From Candidatus Planktophila sp. (GTDB lineage: Bacteria; Actinomycetota; Actinomycetes; Nanopelagicales; Nanopelagicaceae): DNA of 64,000 bases. The position numbers were made by a program, and so were the translations under genes. Below, in pieces: positions 10,569 through 20,050 of this stretch. Within the stretch, counting starts at the first letter, position 1. The number at the start of each line of letters is the position of its first letter. Below the pieces are notes generated by a model. The model was given only the letters and a program-made list of their open reading frames with translations, ran no database searches and was not told the DNA's origin. The stretch covers positions 223,478 to 287,477 of the forward strand of contig JAUXRP010000015.1 of assembly GCA_030681675.1 (NCBI GenBank), written 5' to 3'.

Positions 10569-11222
10569 ATGTTTTTATTTCGCTGGATCGGCCGCTTATT
10601 GACTCTGATAATTATCATCGCTCTAATCGCACCTGGCTACGCCGTTAATAAAGTCTGGCGAGCTGCACACAATCCAATTGTCCGAAGCGCCGATGTCATC
10701 GTTGTTTTAGGGGCTGCACAGTTGAATGGAAGACCTGGGGATGCTTTAGAGGCACGTTTAATTGAAGCTAAGCGAATCTTTGATTTAGGTCTTGCACCAA
10801 GAATAATTACCGTTGGTGCGGGTGCCCCAGGAGATCGCACGACTGAGGCGGCATCAGGTAAAGCATGGCTACGAACACATGGAGTTCCATCATCGAAAAT
10901 TATTGCGATTGAAGTGGGACGTGACACTTTAGTGAGTACTAAGGCCTACGCAGCGCAAATGAAAAAAGAAATGGTTAGCGATGTCATTATCGTGACCGAT
11001 CCATTTCACTGCCAACGCGCAATGACAATGGCAAATGATCAAGGGATAGTTAGTACTTGCTCGCCGGTGCAGACCGGTCCTAATACGATTTCAAACTCAG
11101 GATACAAGTATTTACTTCGTGAAGCTGGGGCATATTTGGTATATATAACCTTTGGGCGTCGAGGCATACAAGTGAGTGATCATTTACCGGGCGTAGATAT
11201 CCTCACTAAGGTTAAGCCGTGA
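10569..11222 (+). CDS. YdcF/SanA-type DUF218 membrane-anchored protein
   Basis: A 217-residue protein with one N-terminal membrane helix (about 8-26) and an extracytoplasmic DUF218 domain: ADVIVVLGAAQLNGRPGDALEARL and the later VTDPFHCQRA are typical. Family members such as SanA affect envelope permeability, but the reaction is not established. It begins directly after the dusB stop (TAG then ATG) and its stop overlaps the dgt GTG, so it is part of a dusB-ydcF-dgt unit. Confidence 0.85.
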   Translation: MFLFRWIGRLLTLIIIIALIAPGYAVNKVWRAAHNPIVRSADVIVVLGAAQLNGRPGDALEARLIEAKRIFDLGLAPRIITVGAGAPGDRTTEAASGKAWLRTHGVPSSKIIAIEVGRDTLVSTKAYAAQMKKEMVSDVIIVTDPFHCQRAMTMANDQGIVSTCSPVQTGPNTISNSGYKYLLREAGAYLVYITFGRRGIQVSDHLPGVDILTKVKP

Positions 11223-12436
11223 CGTATAGAGAAGAGGATAAGGAACGCTTTTTAAATGAACCGGCAAAACGTCCAGGACGCACTGAGTTCATGCGAGATC
11301 GCGCGCGCGTTATTCACTCGGCTTCGCTACGAAGATTAGCGGCCAAGACCCAAGTTGCAGTGCCTTGGGAAAATGATTTTCAACGTACACGCCTATCTCA
11401 TTCACTAGAGTGCGCACAGATTGGACGCGAATTAGGTGAGTCACTTGGGGCCGATCCGGATTTACAGGACACTGCTTGTTTATCCCATGATTTAGGACAT
11501 CCACCTTTCGGCCACAATGGGGAAGAAGCTCTCGCGCACATATCTAAAGAGTTCGGTGGATTCGAGGGAAATGCACAGAGCTTTAGATTATTAGTCCGCC
11601 TCGAGGCAAAGACCGTTGATGGAGATGGTAAAAGTATTGGTTTAAATCTAACTCGAGCCTCACTAGATGGTGCCACAAAATACCCATGGCCACGTTCGCA
11701 CAACCCGCGAAAATTCGGTGTCTATGAAGATGATATTGAAGTCTTTAACTGGATGCGCACTGGCGCACCGGTAGGTAAGAAGTGTATTGAAGCTCAGATT
11801 ATGGATTGGTCGGATGATTGCGCTTATTCTGTCCATGATTTAGAGGATGCGATCTTTGTCGACCAAATTTCGGTCAAAAACTTTGAAGGAGATTTGGCGC
11901 AAATTTACGACGTGATGATAAAAGATTACGGAAGTGATGCAACCGAGCAAGAGGCCGCCGATGCACATAAACGTCTAGCGGCACTTTCTGCCTGGCCACA
12001 TTACTACGATGGAACTCTTCGCTCTTTAGCAAGGTTAAAGGACTCCACTTCACAGTTAATTGGTCGATTCGTACTTGCCGCCGAAGTTGAAACACGTAGA
12101 GTTTATGGTGATGGCCCCCTCTCGCGATACTCAGCTAATCTTGAAATCCCACGTGATCAAGTTGTGGAGGTTGATTTCCTCAAAGCTATAGCTGGGCATT
12201 ACTTAATTAACGCCGCGCATTCACAAGATCGATATGCAAAACAACAAATCATCATCGCGCAATTAGTGGAGATGCTTACAGAATGTGCTCCGCGCGAACT
12301 TGATTCGATTTTCATAAAAGCATGGAATGAGGCCGCTGATGAAACCTCACGCATGCGTGTAATAATCGACCAAGTCGCCGCCTTAACCGACCCTGGGGCG
12401 TATGTCTTACATGCACGCCTATTGGCAAATTGCTAA
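11219..12436 (+). CDS. dgt: dGTPase-like HD-domain triphosphohydrolase
   Basis: Hydrolyses dNTPs to deoxynucleoside and triphosphate. The HD metal site is complete: His61 (RLSHSLE), His90-Asp91 (SHDLGHPPFGHNGEE) and a distal Asp in DWSDDCAYSVHDLED. The N-terminal RTEFMRDRARVIHSASLRRLA is the family signature. At 405 residues it has the size of the actinobacterial dGTPase-like form. Start GTG 11219 overlaps the previous stop (GTGA). Its stop codon TAA is also the first part of the dnaG -10 element. Confidence 0.94.
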   Translation: MTYREEDKERFLNEPAKRPGRTEFMRDRARVIHSASLRRLAAKTQVAVPWENDFQRTRLSHSLECAQIGRELGESLGADPDLQDTACLSHDLGHPPFGHNGEEALAHISKEFGGFEGNAQSFRLLVRLEAKTVDGDGKSIGLNLTRASLDGATKYPWPRSHNPRKFGVYEDDIEVFNWMRTGAPVGKKCIEAQIMDWSDDCAYSVHDLEDAIFVDQISVKNFEGDLAQIYDVMIKDYGSDATEQEAADAHKRLAALSAWPHYYDGTLRSLARLKDSTSQLIGRFVLAAEVETRRVYGDGPLSRYSANLEIPRDQVVEVDFLKAIAGHYLINAAHSQDRYAKQQIIIAQLVEMLTECAPRELDSIFIKAWNEAADETSRMRVIIDQVAALTDPGAYVLHARLLANC

Positions 12437-12439
12437 AGT
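12434..12439 (+). promoter_or_regulatory. -10 element of dnaG, leaderless
   Basis: TAAAGT (containing the dgt stop codon), six bases, ATG 12446. There is no Shine-Dalgarno. Confidence 0.5.
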
Positions 12440-12445
12440 GAGCTT

Positions 12446-14284
12446 ATGAGCGGGCGTATTCGAGACGAAGATGTTGCATATATCCGAGATCGCGCACCCA
12501 TAGATGAGATTGTTGGAGATTATGTTCAGTTAAAAAGCGCCGGCGGCGGACAGAAGAAAGGTCTGTGCCCTTTTCATGACGAGAAATCACCCTCTTTTCA
12601 TGTAACCCCAAGTAAGGGATATTTTCACTGCTTTGGTTGCCAGAGCGGTGGTGATGTCATCGCCTTCTTAATGAAAATAGATCACTTAACATTTACGGAG
12701 ACAATTGAACGCTTGGCCGATCGTTTGGGTTACACGCTTCGATATGAAGAAGGAAGCGGCCATTCTCCAACTTATTCAGCCGGAGCTCGCTCACGCTTGA
12801 TCGCCGTTAATACCGAGGCCGCTAAGTTTTACCAAACACAACTCAATAGCCCTAACGCCCAACACGGTCGCGACTTATTAACCAAGCGCGGCTTCGATAA
12901 AGCCGCCTGCATACAGTTCGGTGTTGGTTTTGCCCCAGATGAATGGGATGCGCTCACTAAGCATTTGCGAGCAATGGACTACACAACTGACGAGTTAGAG
13001 GTCGCTGGATTATCAAAGATGGGTCAACGCGGCCCCATTGATAGATTTCGAAATCGCTTAACGTGGCCGATACGTGATATTTCAGGTGATGTTGTTGGAT
13101 TCGGTGCACGCAAATTAGCAAGTGATACCGAAGACCAAGGGCCTAAATATTTAAATACTCCAGAGACGCCTGTCTATAAAAAAAGTCAGGTTTTGTATGG
13201 TTTAGATGTTGCTAAAAAAGAGATTGCAAAGAAGCGCCAAGCCGTCATAGTGGAGGGCTACACCGATGTTATGGCTGCCCATCTTGCTGGGATAACCACG
13301 GCAGTTGCGACGTGCGGGACAGCATTTGGCGCCGACCATATAAGAATTTTACGTAGATTGTTAATGGATGATGATTCATTTAGAGGCGAAGTTATCTTTA
13401 CCTTTGATGGTGATACAGCTGGGCAAAAAGCGGCGCTTCGTGCTTTTACCGAAGATCAGAAGTTTGTCACTCAAACTTTTGTTGCTATCGAACCCGATGG
13501 TTTAGATCCGTGTGATCTACGCCAGCAAAAAGGTGATTTAGCACTAAGGGATTTAATTGCCAGGCGCGTCCCATTATTTGAGTTTGCGATTCGCAGCGAA
13601 CTAGCACATCACAAGTTAGATTCAGCGGAAGGCCGCATCAATGCACTCAACGCCGCTGCGCCTTTAGTGGCTCAAATCCGCGATAAATCTCTTCGTCCCG
13701 AATACACACGTTTGCTGGCCGGATGGTTAGGTGTGGAAGTCGAAATAGTTTCAGCTGCGGTTTCTCAAGGAGTAAAATTACCTCTTCGCGCTGAAGCCGC
13801 ATCTGGGAATTCTCATGAAGATAATAATTGGCGGCCAGATGCTAATGATGCTCGATTAATTTTAGAGCGCGAGGTTCTCAAAGCCCGTTTGCAAGAGCCC
13901 CAGCTTTTCACCGAGAGCCTTTGGAGCGATATTGAGCAAGATGCTTTTACTCACCCGGCATACCGCGAGATGAGAAAAACAATCGATAAGAAACCAACTC
14001 TTTCAATGGATTCAATCTCCGATGAAAAAATTAAAACGCTTTTCACTGAATTAACAGTTGAGCCGATTCGCGCCGATGGCAAACCAACGGCCATGTATGT
14101 TGCAAGTATTATTGCTCGCTTACGTGAAGTTGCGATCTCTCGATCTATCGCTGAACTAAAATCGAGCCTCCAACGGCTTAATCCAGTTGAGAATGAAATC
14201 GAATATAGCGCAGCATTTGGCGCTCTAGTTGCCCTTGAGAGTAAACGCCGTTCGTTGCATGATTTAGCCCTTGGAAGCCTTTAA
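12446..14284 (+). CDS. dnaG: DNA primase
   Basis: Synthesises RNA primers at the replication fork. Domains in order are a CHC2 zinc ribbon (C41, H44, C62, C65 in CPFH and HCFGC), a catalytic core with TOPRIM (VIVEGYTDVMAAH near 268 and FTFDGDTAGQKAAL near 336), and a C-terminal helicase-interaction domain. The 612-residue length is standard. It lies downstream of dgt as in many actinobacteria and may also be transcribed from its own leaderless promoter. tRNA-Asn follows 60 bp later. Confidence 0.97.
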   Translation: MSGRIRDEDVAYIRDRAPIDEIVGDYVQLKSAGGGQKKGLCPFHDEKSPSFHVTPSKGYFHCFGCQSGGDVIAFLMKIDHLTFTETIERLADRLGYTLRYEEGSGHSPTYSAGARSRLIAVNTEAAKFYQTQLNSPNAQHGRDLLTKRGFDKAACIQFGVGFAPDEWDALTKHLRAMDYTTDELEVAGLSKMGQRGPIDRFRNRLTWPIRDISGDVVGFGARKLASDTEDQGPKYLNTPETPVYKKSQVLYGLDVAKKEIAKKRQAVIVEGYTDVMAAHLAGITTAVATCGTAFGADHIRILRRLLMDDDSFRGEVIFTFDGDTAGQKAALRAFTEDQKFVTQTFVAIEPDGLDPCDLRQQKGDLALRDLIARRVPLFEFAIRSELAHHKLDSAEGRINALNAAAPLVAQIRDKSLRPEYTRLLAGWLGVEVEIVSAAVSQGVKLPLRAEAASGNSHEDNNWRPDANDARLILEREVLKARLQEPQLFTESLWSDIEQDAFTHPAYREMRKTIDKKPTLSMDSISDEKIKTLFTELTVEPIRADGKPTAMYVASIIARLREVAISRSIAELKSSLQRLNPVENEIEYSAAFGALVALESKRRSLHDLALGSL

Positions 14285-14344
14285 TTACTCTCAATTTTCG
14301 AAGAACGCCCCCCGTGCGCTAGAGTTTGCGCTCGTACTCATTGA

Positions 14345-14416
14345 TCCCTGATAGCTCAATGGCAGAGCAGCCGGCTGTTAACCGGCAGGTTCTTGGTTCG
14401 AATCCAAGTCAGGGAG
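14345..14416 (+). tRNA. tRNA-Asn (GTT)
   Basis: A complete 72-nt cloverleaf. The acceptor arm TCCCTGA pairs with TCAGGGA, with D arm GCTC/GAGC, anticodon stem GCCGG/CCGGC around loop CTGTTAA (anticodon GTT), T arm CTTGG/CCAAG with TTCGAAT loop, and discriminator G. No CCA is encoded. Confidence 0.97.
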
Positions 14417-14461
14417 CGCAATTTATCGCGGGACCGTCCCCTTGCCCTTACTATTTCCTCC

Positions 14462-15343
14462 ATGAATCTTAGATTCTTTAGGGCGGCTGCGGCTTCATGG
14501 CAATCTCAATTATGGCCTACTCGAATAATACGTTTCTGGCTTGGATTTACCTGGTTATTTGCCGCGTGGAATAAGGCCACAGATCCTGGCTTTTTAAAGG
14601 CTGGCTCCACGACTTTCATAGGCACTCAACTCACTGGCTATTCAACTCAATCACCCATTGGATTTGTACTTGAAAGGCTCATTGAAAACTCAGTTCAGGT
14701 CGGCATTTTCGTGATGATATCCGAGTTCGCAATTGGATTGGCGACGATTTTTTGGGTAGTTCCAACCATGGCCGCTTTTGGAGGCTTTTCAATGTCAGTT
14801 GGATTGTGGCTAGCCAGTAGTTTCTATGTGGATCCGTATTTTTTGGCTAGTGATACCGCATATGCAGTTCTCTGGTTGTCCTACTTACTTCTCATTAAAA
14901 ATAATCGAAAGGGTTTTGCTATGTCGCTTGAGCGTAGAGGCGTTATGCGCGTTGGAATCATCGGAACTCTAGCTATTGCTTTTGCTGGTGTTGGAAAGTT
15001 CTTTACTCCAAATTCCAATCAAGATAACGCCTCGGCGGCAACTAAGGTAAGAATTGTGAAACTGACTGCACTTAAAGTAGGGGCCACCAAAAACTTCGCG
15101 TTGGCAAATGGCGCACCCGCAATTCTATTTAGAACCAAGACCGGTGTCTTTGCATACTCTGCCATATGTACACACCAAGGTTGCACTGTTTCCTACTTTC
15201 CTTCGAGTAAAACACTCAAGTGTCCATGTCATGGCTCTAAATTTGACCCCTTTAAATCTGCCAATGTAATTGCTGGTCCTGCTACTTCTAAGCTGCCCTC
15301 TGTTAAAGTGGTAATCGAAGGAGCCTGGGTAGTACTCGTTTAA
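14462..15343 (+). CDS. DoxX-like membrane domain fused to a Rieske [2Fe-2S] domain
   Basis: A 293-residue fusion. The N-terminal half has four or five membrane helices (about 24-150) with the DoxX/DoxD pattern WLFAAWNKATDPGF, the small-subunit fold of thiosulfate:quinone oxidoreductases. A further helix (about 163-180) is followed by a Rieske domain with every ligand present: C236 and H238 in CTHQGC, C254 and H257 in CPCHGS, plus the disulfide pair C241/C256. The product is probably a membrane electron-transfer protein facing outward; its donor is unknown. ATG 14462 avoids extending into tRNA-Asn. No quinone or cytochrome partner gene is adjacent. Confidence 0.85.
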   Translation: MNLRFFRAAAASWQSQLWPTRIIRFWLGFTWLFAAWNKATDPGFLKAGSTTFIGTQLTGYSTQSPIGFVLERLIENSVQVGIFVMISEFAIGLATIFWVVPTMAAFGGFSMSVGLWLASSFYVDPYFLASDTAYAVLWLSYLLLIKNNRKGFAMSLERRGVMRVGIIGTLAIAFAGVGKFFTPNSNQDNASAATKVRIVKLTALKVGATKNFALANGAPAILFRTKTGVFAYSAICTHQGCTVSYFPSSKTLKCPCHGSKFDPFKSANVIAGPATSKLPSVKVVIEGAWVVLV

Positions 15344-15427
15344 TTTTTTACCCTAAGTCTCAGTAAACTTTAAAGCGCTTCTCACAATCTCTTTATACAA
15401 TCGGTGGCAAAGAAATGAGGATAAATC

Positions 15428-16534
15428 ATGAAGTCAAGTATGGCCAAACTAGGGGTTGGTTTCTTATTAGGTGCAACCGTAGTTGGCGGGGTTGCAACGG
15501 CGGCTACAAGTGAGCCACTTGGAACCAAGGCCTGTGTCGATAAAAGGACTCAAGTTTTGTATTTATCAAGCAATGGAACTTGCCCCGCATCTCGCACTCT
15601 AGTTACTTTAGGTGGGTCGACCATTGATGTTAAGTCAATTGCAGCTCTTGTAACTCCATCGGTTGTATCAATAAAAGTCACATCGATTAATGGTTCAGGC
15701 ACGGGCTCTGGCTCTATTTATCAGAGCAACTCAACAACTTCTTACATTATTACCAATAGTCATGTGATAGAAAATGCGGCAACGACTGGAACAATCTTAG
15801 TTGAACTTTCAAATGGAGATACATCTCCGGCAACAATTGTAGGTCGCGATTCAACATACGATATAGCCGTCCTAAAAGTAGACAAAGGAAATCTTCCCAT
15901 TATTAGCATTGGTGATTCCTCTAAAATTAGTGTGGGTGAGGCGGTCGTTGCCATCGGTTCTCCACTTGGGTTAGCTAGCACCGTTACCAGCGGAATCGTT
16001 TCAGCGCTCAATCGCCCTGTAACAGCAGGAACTTTAGGCGCTGAGTCTTACGTTAATGCGATTCAAACCGATGCCGCGATTAATCCAGGTAACTCAGGTG
16101 GCGCACTTCTTGACTCTTCGGGTCGAATCATTGGAGTTAACTCCGCGATTGCATCTCTATCGAACGATGGTACTGCCGGAAATATTGGACTCGGATTTTC
16201 TATACCCATTAACGAGGCCAAACGTGTTGTTGATGAGTTAATCCAGACAGGTAAATCAACGAGACCGGTTTTGGGAATCTTTTTTGATGCAACCTTCACA
16301 GGCACTGGTGCAAGAATTCTAAGATTGAGTCCTGGGGAGGGCGCTGAAAAGGCGGGCATTCCAGCAGGTTCGGTAATTAGGTCGATTGATGGTGTAAAGA
16401 TCGCCGATCCCGTTGGAGCTATCGTTCGAATACGTTCATATGCACCTGGAACTACCGTCACCGTCGTTGTTGATTTACCGACTGGGGGAGCGAAGAGCTT
16501 CAAAGTTCTTCTCGGCTCAGCTCCATCAAACTAA
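15428..16534 (+). CDS. HtrA-like S1C serine protease with PDZ domain
   Basis: A secreted or membrane-anchored envelope protease/chaperone. There is an N-terminal hydrophobic segment (about 8-26), then a short Cys-containing stretch (C36...C52), a trypsin-like domain with the full triad His112 (TNSHV), Asp145 (STYDIAVLK) and Ser223 (NPGNSGG), and a single PDZ domain (about 280-360). At 368 residues it resembles actinobacterial PepD/HtrA proteins. A GAGG Shine-Dalgarno lies 7 bp before the ATG. It stands alone between the Rieske fusion and an ACT gene. Confidence 0.93.
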   Translation: MKSSMAKLGVGFLLGATVVGGVATAATSEPLGTKACVDKRTQVLYLSSNGTCPASRTLVTLGGSTIDVKSIAALVTPSVVSIKVTSINGSGTGSGSIYQSNSTTSYIITNSHVIENAATTGTILVELSNGDTSPATIVGRDSTYDIAVLKVDKGNLPIISIGDSSKISVGEAVVAIGSPLGLASTVTSGIVSALNRPVTAGTLGAESYVNAIQTDAAINPGNSGGALLDSSGRIIGVNSAIASLSNDGTAGNIGLGFSIPINEAKRVVDELIQTGKSTRPVLGIFFDATFTGTGARILRLSPGEGAEKAGIPAGSVIRSIDGVKIADPVGAIVRIRSYAPGTTVTVVVDLPTGGAKSFKVLLGSAPSN

Positions 16535-16587
16535 GGTGGAAACTCCAGTTGTAAGAAATCTGTAACGTAGACGAAATAGGGTCAGGA

Positions 16588-16593
16588 TAGTAT
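16588..16593 (+). promoter_or_regulatory. -10 element of the ACT gene, leaderless
   Basis: TAGTAT, six bases, ATG 16600, without a ribosome binding site. Confidence 0.5.
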
Positions 16594-16599
16594 CTATCC

Positions 16600-16839
16600 A
16601 TGGCTCTATTTCGTCTTAACGTAGCTCTTCCGGATCGCCCTGGATCTTTAGGTCTACTTGCATCTGCCATTGGTGCTGCAGGTGGAGATATAAGAGAGCT
16701 CGTTGTTCTTAAGTCCGAAGGGGGACGTGGCTTTGATGATATTACTGTTGCTGTTCCTGGCAGTGATCCAACTGACTTAATTGAGCTACTTAACTCAATC
16801 GGTGGCGTTGAAGTTATCTCTATTAACCCCGTTGAATAA
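16600..16839 (+). CDS. ACT-domain small protein
   Basis: A 79-residue stand-alone ACT domain. The opening FRLNVALPDRPGSLGLLASAI is the typical beta strand plus PGsL turn, followed by a GGDI helix-strand and a final strand. ACT domains bind amino acids or other small ligands. With no enzyme attached it may be a sensor or a subunit, and its partner is not visible here. It overlaps the 3' end of galK on the other strand by 17 bp. Confidence 0.8.
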   Translation: MALFRLNVALPDRPGSLGLLASAIGAAGGDIRELVVLKSEGGRGFDDITVAVPGSDPTDLIELLNSIGGVEVISINPVE

Positions 16840-17965
16840 TCTCTGCACCTTGGCTTGGAAGTGAAGTAAAAAAACGTGGGGCTTTAAATTTCTTACTGGC
16901 AAAGCCGCTCTCAACGGCTTGAATCGTTGCTTGGGTTTTTTTTGCTTCAATCAATGCGATTGCACTCCCACCAAAACCCCCGCCTACCATTCGAGCACCA
17001 AGTGCACCGGCAGACAGAGATGCATCAACGGCTGTGTTAAGTTCTGGACAAGAAACTGCATAATCATCGCGTAAAGATGCGTGCGATGCATTGAGAAGTT
17101 CTCCGAGTCGCTTAAAATTCTTGGCCTCCAGAGCGAAAACTGCATCTAAAACACGCGCAATTTCAGTTACTGCATGACGTGCCCGGATGAATTCAACCTC
17201 AGTCAGTACATCTTTGGCTTCTTCAAGTTTTTCTAAAGTTAATTCACGCATAGACCTAATGGATAGTTTGGTAACAACTCGCTCACATGATGCGCGACGC
17301 TCTGCATACCCACCATCGGTTAAGGAGTGGTGGGCTTGAGTATCGATAATAAGAAGTTCAAGTCCGTGCGATGCGACATCGAATGCAACGTTTCGCGATG
17401 TTAAGTCGCGGCAATCTAACAAGAGCGCTGAACCACTTTTGGCCATTAAGGAGACGGATTGATCCATAATTCCGCATGGAACGCCTACATATTCATTCTC
17501 GCCCCTTTGGGTCAGTCTTGCTAAAGATTCTAAATCAAAGCCGCACGAAAATAAATCGTTGAGGGCAGTTGCAACGCTGCACTCCAGTGCCGCTGAAGAA
17601 GATAGACCGGCACCGAGAGGCACATGTCCATCGATCATGACATCGACCCCATGTCTTATCTCCATCGCCCACATAACGCTTAAAACATAACGTTCCCACG
17701 AGCCTTTACGTTCAGGTTGAATCTCATCAACTTTAATAGTGATGGTTGAATTTCTACGTTGGACAGATGCAATCCGCACTAAGTTATCTGAGCGTTTACC
17801 GATAGCTGCGTACGTTCGATCTGCAATCGCAAAGGGAAGGACATAGCCATCGCTGTAATCAATATGTTCGCCAATTAAATTAACTCGGCCTGGCGCTGCC
17901 GCAATAACCTCCGGTGCCTTACCGAAAGTACGAACAAACTCCCTTTCAATTTTTGAATTCGACAT
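16823..17965 (-). CDS. galK: Galactokinase
   Basis: Phosphorylates galactose to galactose-1-phosphate (Leloir pathway). GHMP kinase motifs are GRVNLIGEHIDYSDG (26-40), the ATP loop PLGAGLSSSAALE and the C-terminal GGGFGGSAIALI. The 380-residue size fits. ATG 17965 is chosen because the conserved N-terminus starts there; the frame extends upstream into galE without other support. It is the last gene of galT-galE-galK, 1 bp after the galE stop. Confidence 0.95.
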   Translation of the reverse strand: MSNSKIEREFVRTFGKAPEVIAAAPGRVNLIGEHIDYSDGYVLPFAIADRTYAAIGKRSDNLVRIASVQRRNSTITIKVDEIQPERKGSWERYVLSVMWAMEIRHGVDVMIDGHVPLGAGLSSSAALECSVATALNDLFSCGFDLESLARLTQRGENEYVGVPCGIMDQSVSLMAKSGSALLLDCRDLTSRNVAFDVASHGLELLIIDTQAHHSLTDGGYAERRASCERVVTKLSIRSMRELTLEKLEEAKDVLTEVEFIRARHAVTEIARVLDAVFALEAKNFKRLGELLNASHASLRDDYAVSCPELNTAVDASLSAGALGARMVGGGFGGSAIALIEAKKTQATIQAVESGFASKKFKAPRFFTSLPSQGAEIIQRG

Positions 17966-17966
17966 A

Positions 17967-18920
17967 CTAGTCAAATGAAGCCAAAGTGTCAGAAACCATC
18001 TCATTAATTCCCCTCGATGGGCTCCACCCAAGAATTTTTCTAGCCTTACTAATATCTGCAATTAAAACCGCTGGATCTCCGGCACGCCGAGGTGAATCAA
18101 TAGTTGGTATCTCTTGCCCCTTGGCTTTTGCTGCCGCAGCGATAACCTGTCGAACTGAATATCCATCACCACTTCCTAGATTATAAATCTCGTGTACGCC
18201 ATTTTCGAGGGAGTTGAGCGCTTTAATATGGGCATCGATTAAGTCAATTACATGAACGTAATCACGAATGCAGGTGCCATCTGGTGTAGGCCAATCGCCT
18301 CCAAAGATTCTTACCGGATTATCACTTGAACTTCGAAGTACATTTGGAATCAAGTGAGTTTCAGGATTATGGCGCTCTGCTAACCATCCTCTATCACATT
18401 TGAGCGCGCCTGCGACATTAAAATAACGAAGCGAAACCGCGGCGATGTTGTGTTGTTCTGCCTCAGTATGGATCATGTGATCGATCTCTAATTTAGTTGC
18501 ACCGTAGGGATTAGTTGGTGAAGTCTGCGCACTTTCCTTTATTGGAATTACTGCAGGTTCTCCATATGTTGCCGCCGAAGATGAAAATACTATTTTCTTA
18601 ACGCCCGCCGTGTGCATTCCATCAAGTAGATTTCGTGTTCCACCGACATTTACACTTTGATACAAATCAGGTTTCTCTACAGACTCGCCAACGAGCGACT
18701 TACCAGCAAAGTGAATTACGGCATCTACACCCATCAGCGCCTCGGCAATCTCGTTTTCATGCAAGAGTGATCCCTGAACAAAGCGCACGCCTGAAGGTAC
18801 GGAGTCGGCATGGCCCGTGCTGCAATCATCCAAGACGCTGATTTCAAATCCTTGGTGGCGCATAATTTCAACGGCCGTCGAACCAATATAGCCAGCTCCT
18901 CCAGTTACAAGTACGCGCAT
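17967..18920 (-). CDS. galE: UDP-glucose 4-epimerase
   Basis: Interconverts UDP-galactose and UDP-glucose with tightly bound NAD. It is an extended short-chain dehydrogenase: NAD motif VTGGAGYIGS at the N-terminus, HFAGKSLVGES, catalytic SSSAATYG and YGATKLE (Tyr and Lys), RYFNVAGA, and the PDGTCIRDYVHV sugar-nucleotide segment. 317 residues. It lies between galT (2-bp gap) and galK, so it completes the Leloir set. Confidence 0.95.
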   Translation of the reverse strand: MRVLVTGGAGYIGSTAVEIMRHQGFEISVLDDCSTGHADSVPSGVRFVQGSLLHENEIAEALMGVDAVIHFAGKSLVGESVEKPDLYQSVNVGGTRNLLDGMHTAGVKKIVFSSSAATYGEPAVIPIKESAQTSPTNPYGATKLEIDHMIHTEAEQHNIAAVSLRYFNVAGALKCDRGWLAERHNPETHLIPNVLRSSSDNPVRIFGGDWPTPDGTCIRDYVHVIDLIDAHIKALNSLENGVHEIYNLGSGDGYSVRQVIAAAAKAKGQEIPTIDSPRRAGDPAVLIADISKARKILGWSPSRGINEMVSDTLASFD

Positions 18921-18922
18921 AA

Positions 18923-20035
18923 TTAGAGCTCCACTTCGCGAAGCTGAGTTGCAGATTTTTCGGGACGCAGGTCCATAATAAATGCTCCCATCGCAGACTC
19001 TGAACCGGCCAGATATTTAAGTTTTCCCGGTGCCCGATGCACACTTGTTATCTGCCAATGTAGGCGCAAGACATCGCGCCCAATGTGTACAGGAGCTTGA
19101 TGCCACGCTGCTATGTAGGCCATCTCGATTCCAAATACGCCATCGAGTCGCTTCATGATTTCTATCGCTAATTCAGGAAAGGCGGTTCGGTCCTCTTGCG
19201 TTAGACCGGTCAAGTCGGCCACTGGATTGAGAGGCGCCACATGAATTTCGAATGGGTAGCGTGCTGCATACGGAACAAATGCAATCCAGCGATCGTTCTG
19301 AGCAACAATGCGTTCTTTCTCTCGAATTTCGCGGGCTATAACTTCGTCAAATAAGATTTTGCCGGTTGAATTCTTATACGCAACTGCAGCGGCCAACATT
19401 TTTTCAACTCGGGGTGGAAGATAAGAGTATGCATAAATCTGCCCATGCGGGTGGGAGAGAGTGACACCAATCTCTTCGCCTCGGTTTTCAAAAGGTGCGA
19501 TATGTGCAATATAGGGTACTTGTGATAGCTCTTCGTTTCGATCAATCCATGCTTCGAGTAAGACCCGTACTCGTGCAGGCGTCAAATCTTTAAATGATTT
19601 TCCATGATCTGCCGTGAAACAAATTACTTCACATTTGCCAGCAGCTGTTCCTGTATCGGTATCGGGTCCTACTAGATCAGGCAATGCCCAATCGCCAAAG
19701 GGTGGTCGAAGCGAAGGAGAGCGGTTATCAAAGACGACAACTTCAAAATCTTGTTCCGGTACTTCAGTTAAAAGCTCGCCAGTTGATGGACACAGTGGGC
19801 AGAGTTCTTTGGGGGGTAAAAAGATTCGCCCTTGACGGTGAGCAGCCATTGCAATCCACTCATTAACTAAAGCGTCAAGTCGAAGTTCACCAATAGCGGG
19901 CTGTTCTTCGACGGGGCGTCGATCAACTGCTACACGTGATTGACCTGCGGTGTCGTAGTAGCGAATTGTTCGGCCATCGGCCATCTCTCGGTTATTGCGC
20001 GTGATGCCTGCAGTGAGTCTTTTACTCTGTGCCAT
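18923..20035 (-). CDS. galT: Galactose-1-phosphate uridylyltransferase
   Basis: Exchanges UMP between UDP-glucose and galactose-1-phosphate. A HIT-superfamily protein with N-terminal metal-site cysteines (CPLCPS), the nucleophilic-His motif SHPHGQIYAYSYLP and a second-domain HxH region (FEIHVAPLNP; WHQAPVH). At 370 residues it is normal. It is the first gene of the gal operon, and its ATG is only 20 bp from the divergent alpha-galactosidase start, so the two genes share a control region. Confidence 0.95.
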   Translation of the reverse strand: MAQSKRLTAGITRNNREMADGRTIRYYDTAGQSRVAVDRRPVEEQPAIGELRLDALVNEWIAMAAHRQGRIFLPPKELCPLCPSTGELLTEVPEQDFEVVVFDNRSPSLRPPFGDWALPDLVGPDTDTGTAAGKCEVICFTADHGKSFKDLTPARVRVLLEAWIDRNEELSQVPYIAHIAPFENRGEEIGVTLSHPHGQIYAYSYLPPRVEKMLAAAVAYKNSTGKILFDEVIAREIREKERIVAQNDRWIAFVPYAARYPFEIHVAPLNPVADLTGLTQEDRTAFPELAIEIMKRLDGVFGIEMAYIAAWHQAPVHIGRDVLRLHWQITSVHRAPGKLKYLAGSESAMGAFIMDLRPEKSATQLREVEL

Positions 20036-20043
20036 AGTGTCGT

Positions 20044-20050
20044 TACTCTA
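20044..20050. promoter_or_regulatory. Shared symmetric -10 for galT and alpha-galactosidase
   Basis: TACTCTA reads TACTCT on the plus strand, six bases before the GTG at 20056. On the minus strand it reads TAGAGT, nine bases before the galT ATG. With only 20 bp between the two starts, both genes would be transcribed from overlapping -10 elements as nearly leaderless mRNAs. Confidence 0.5.
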
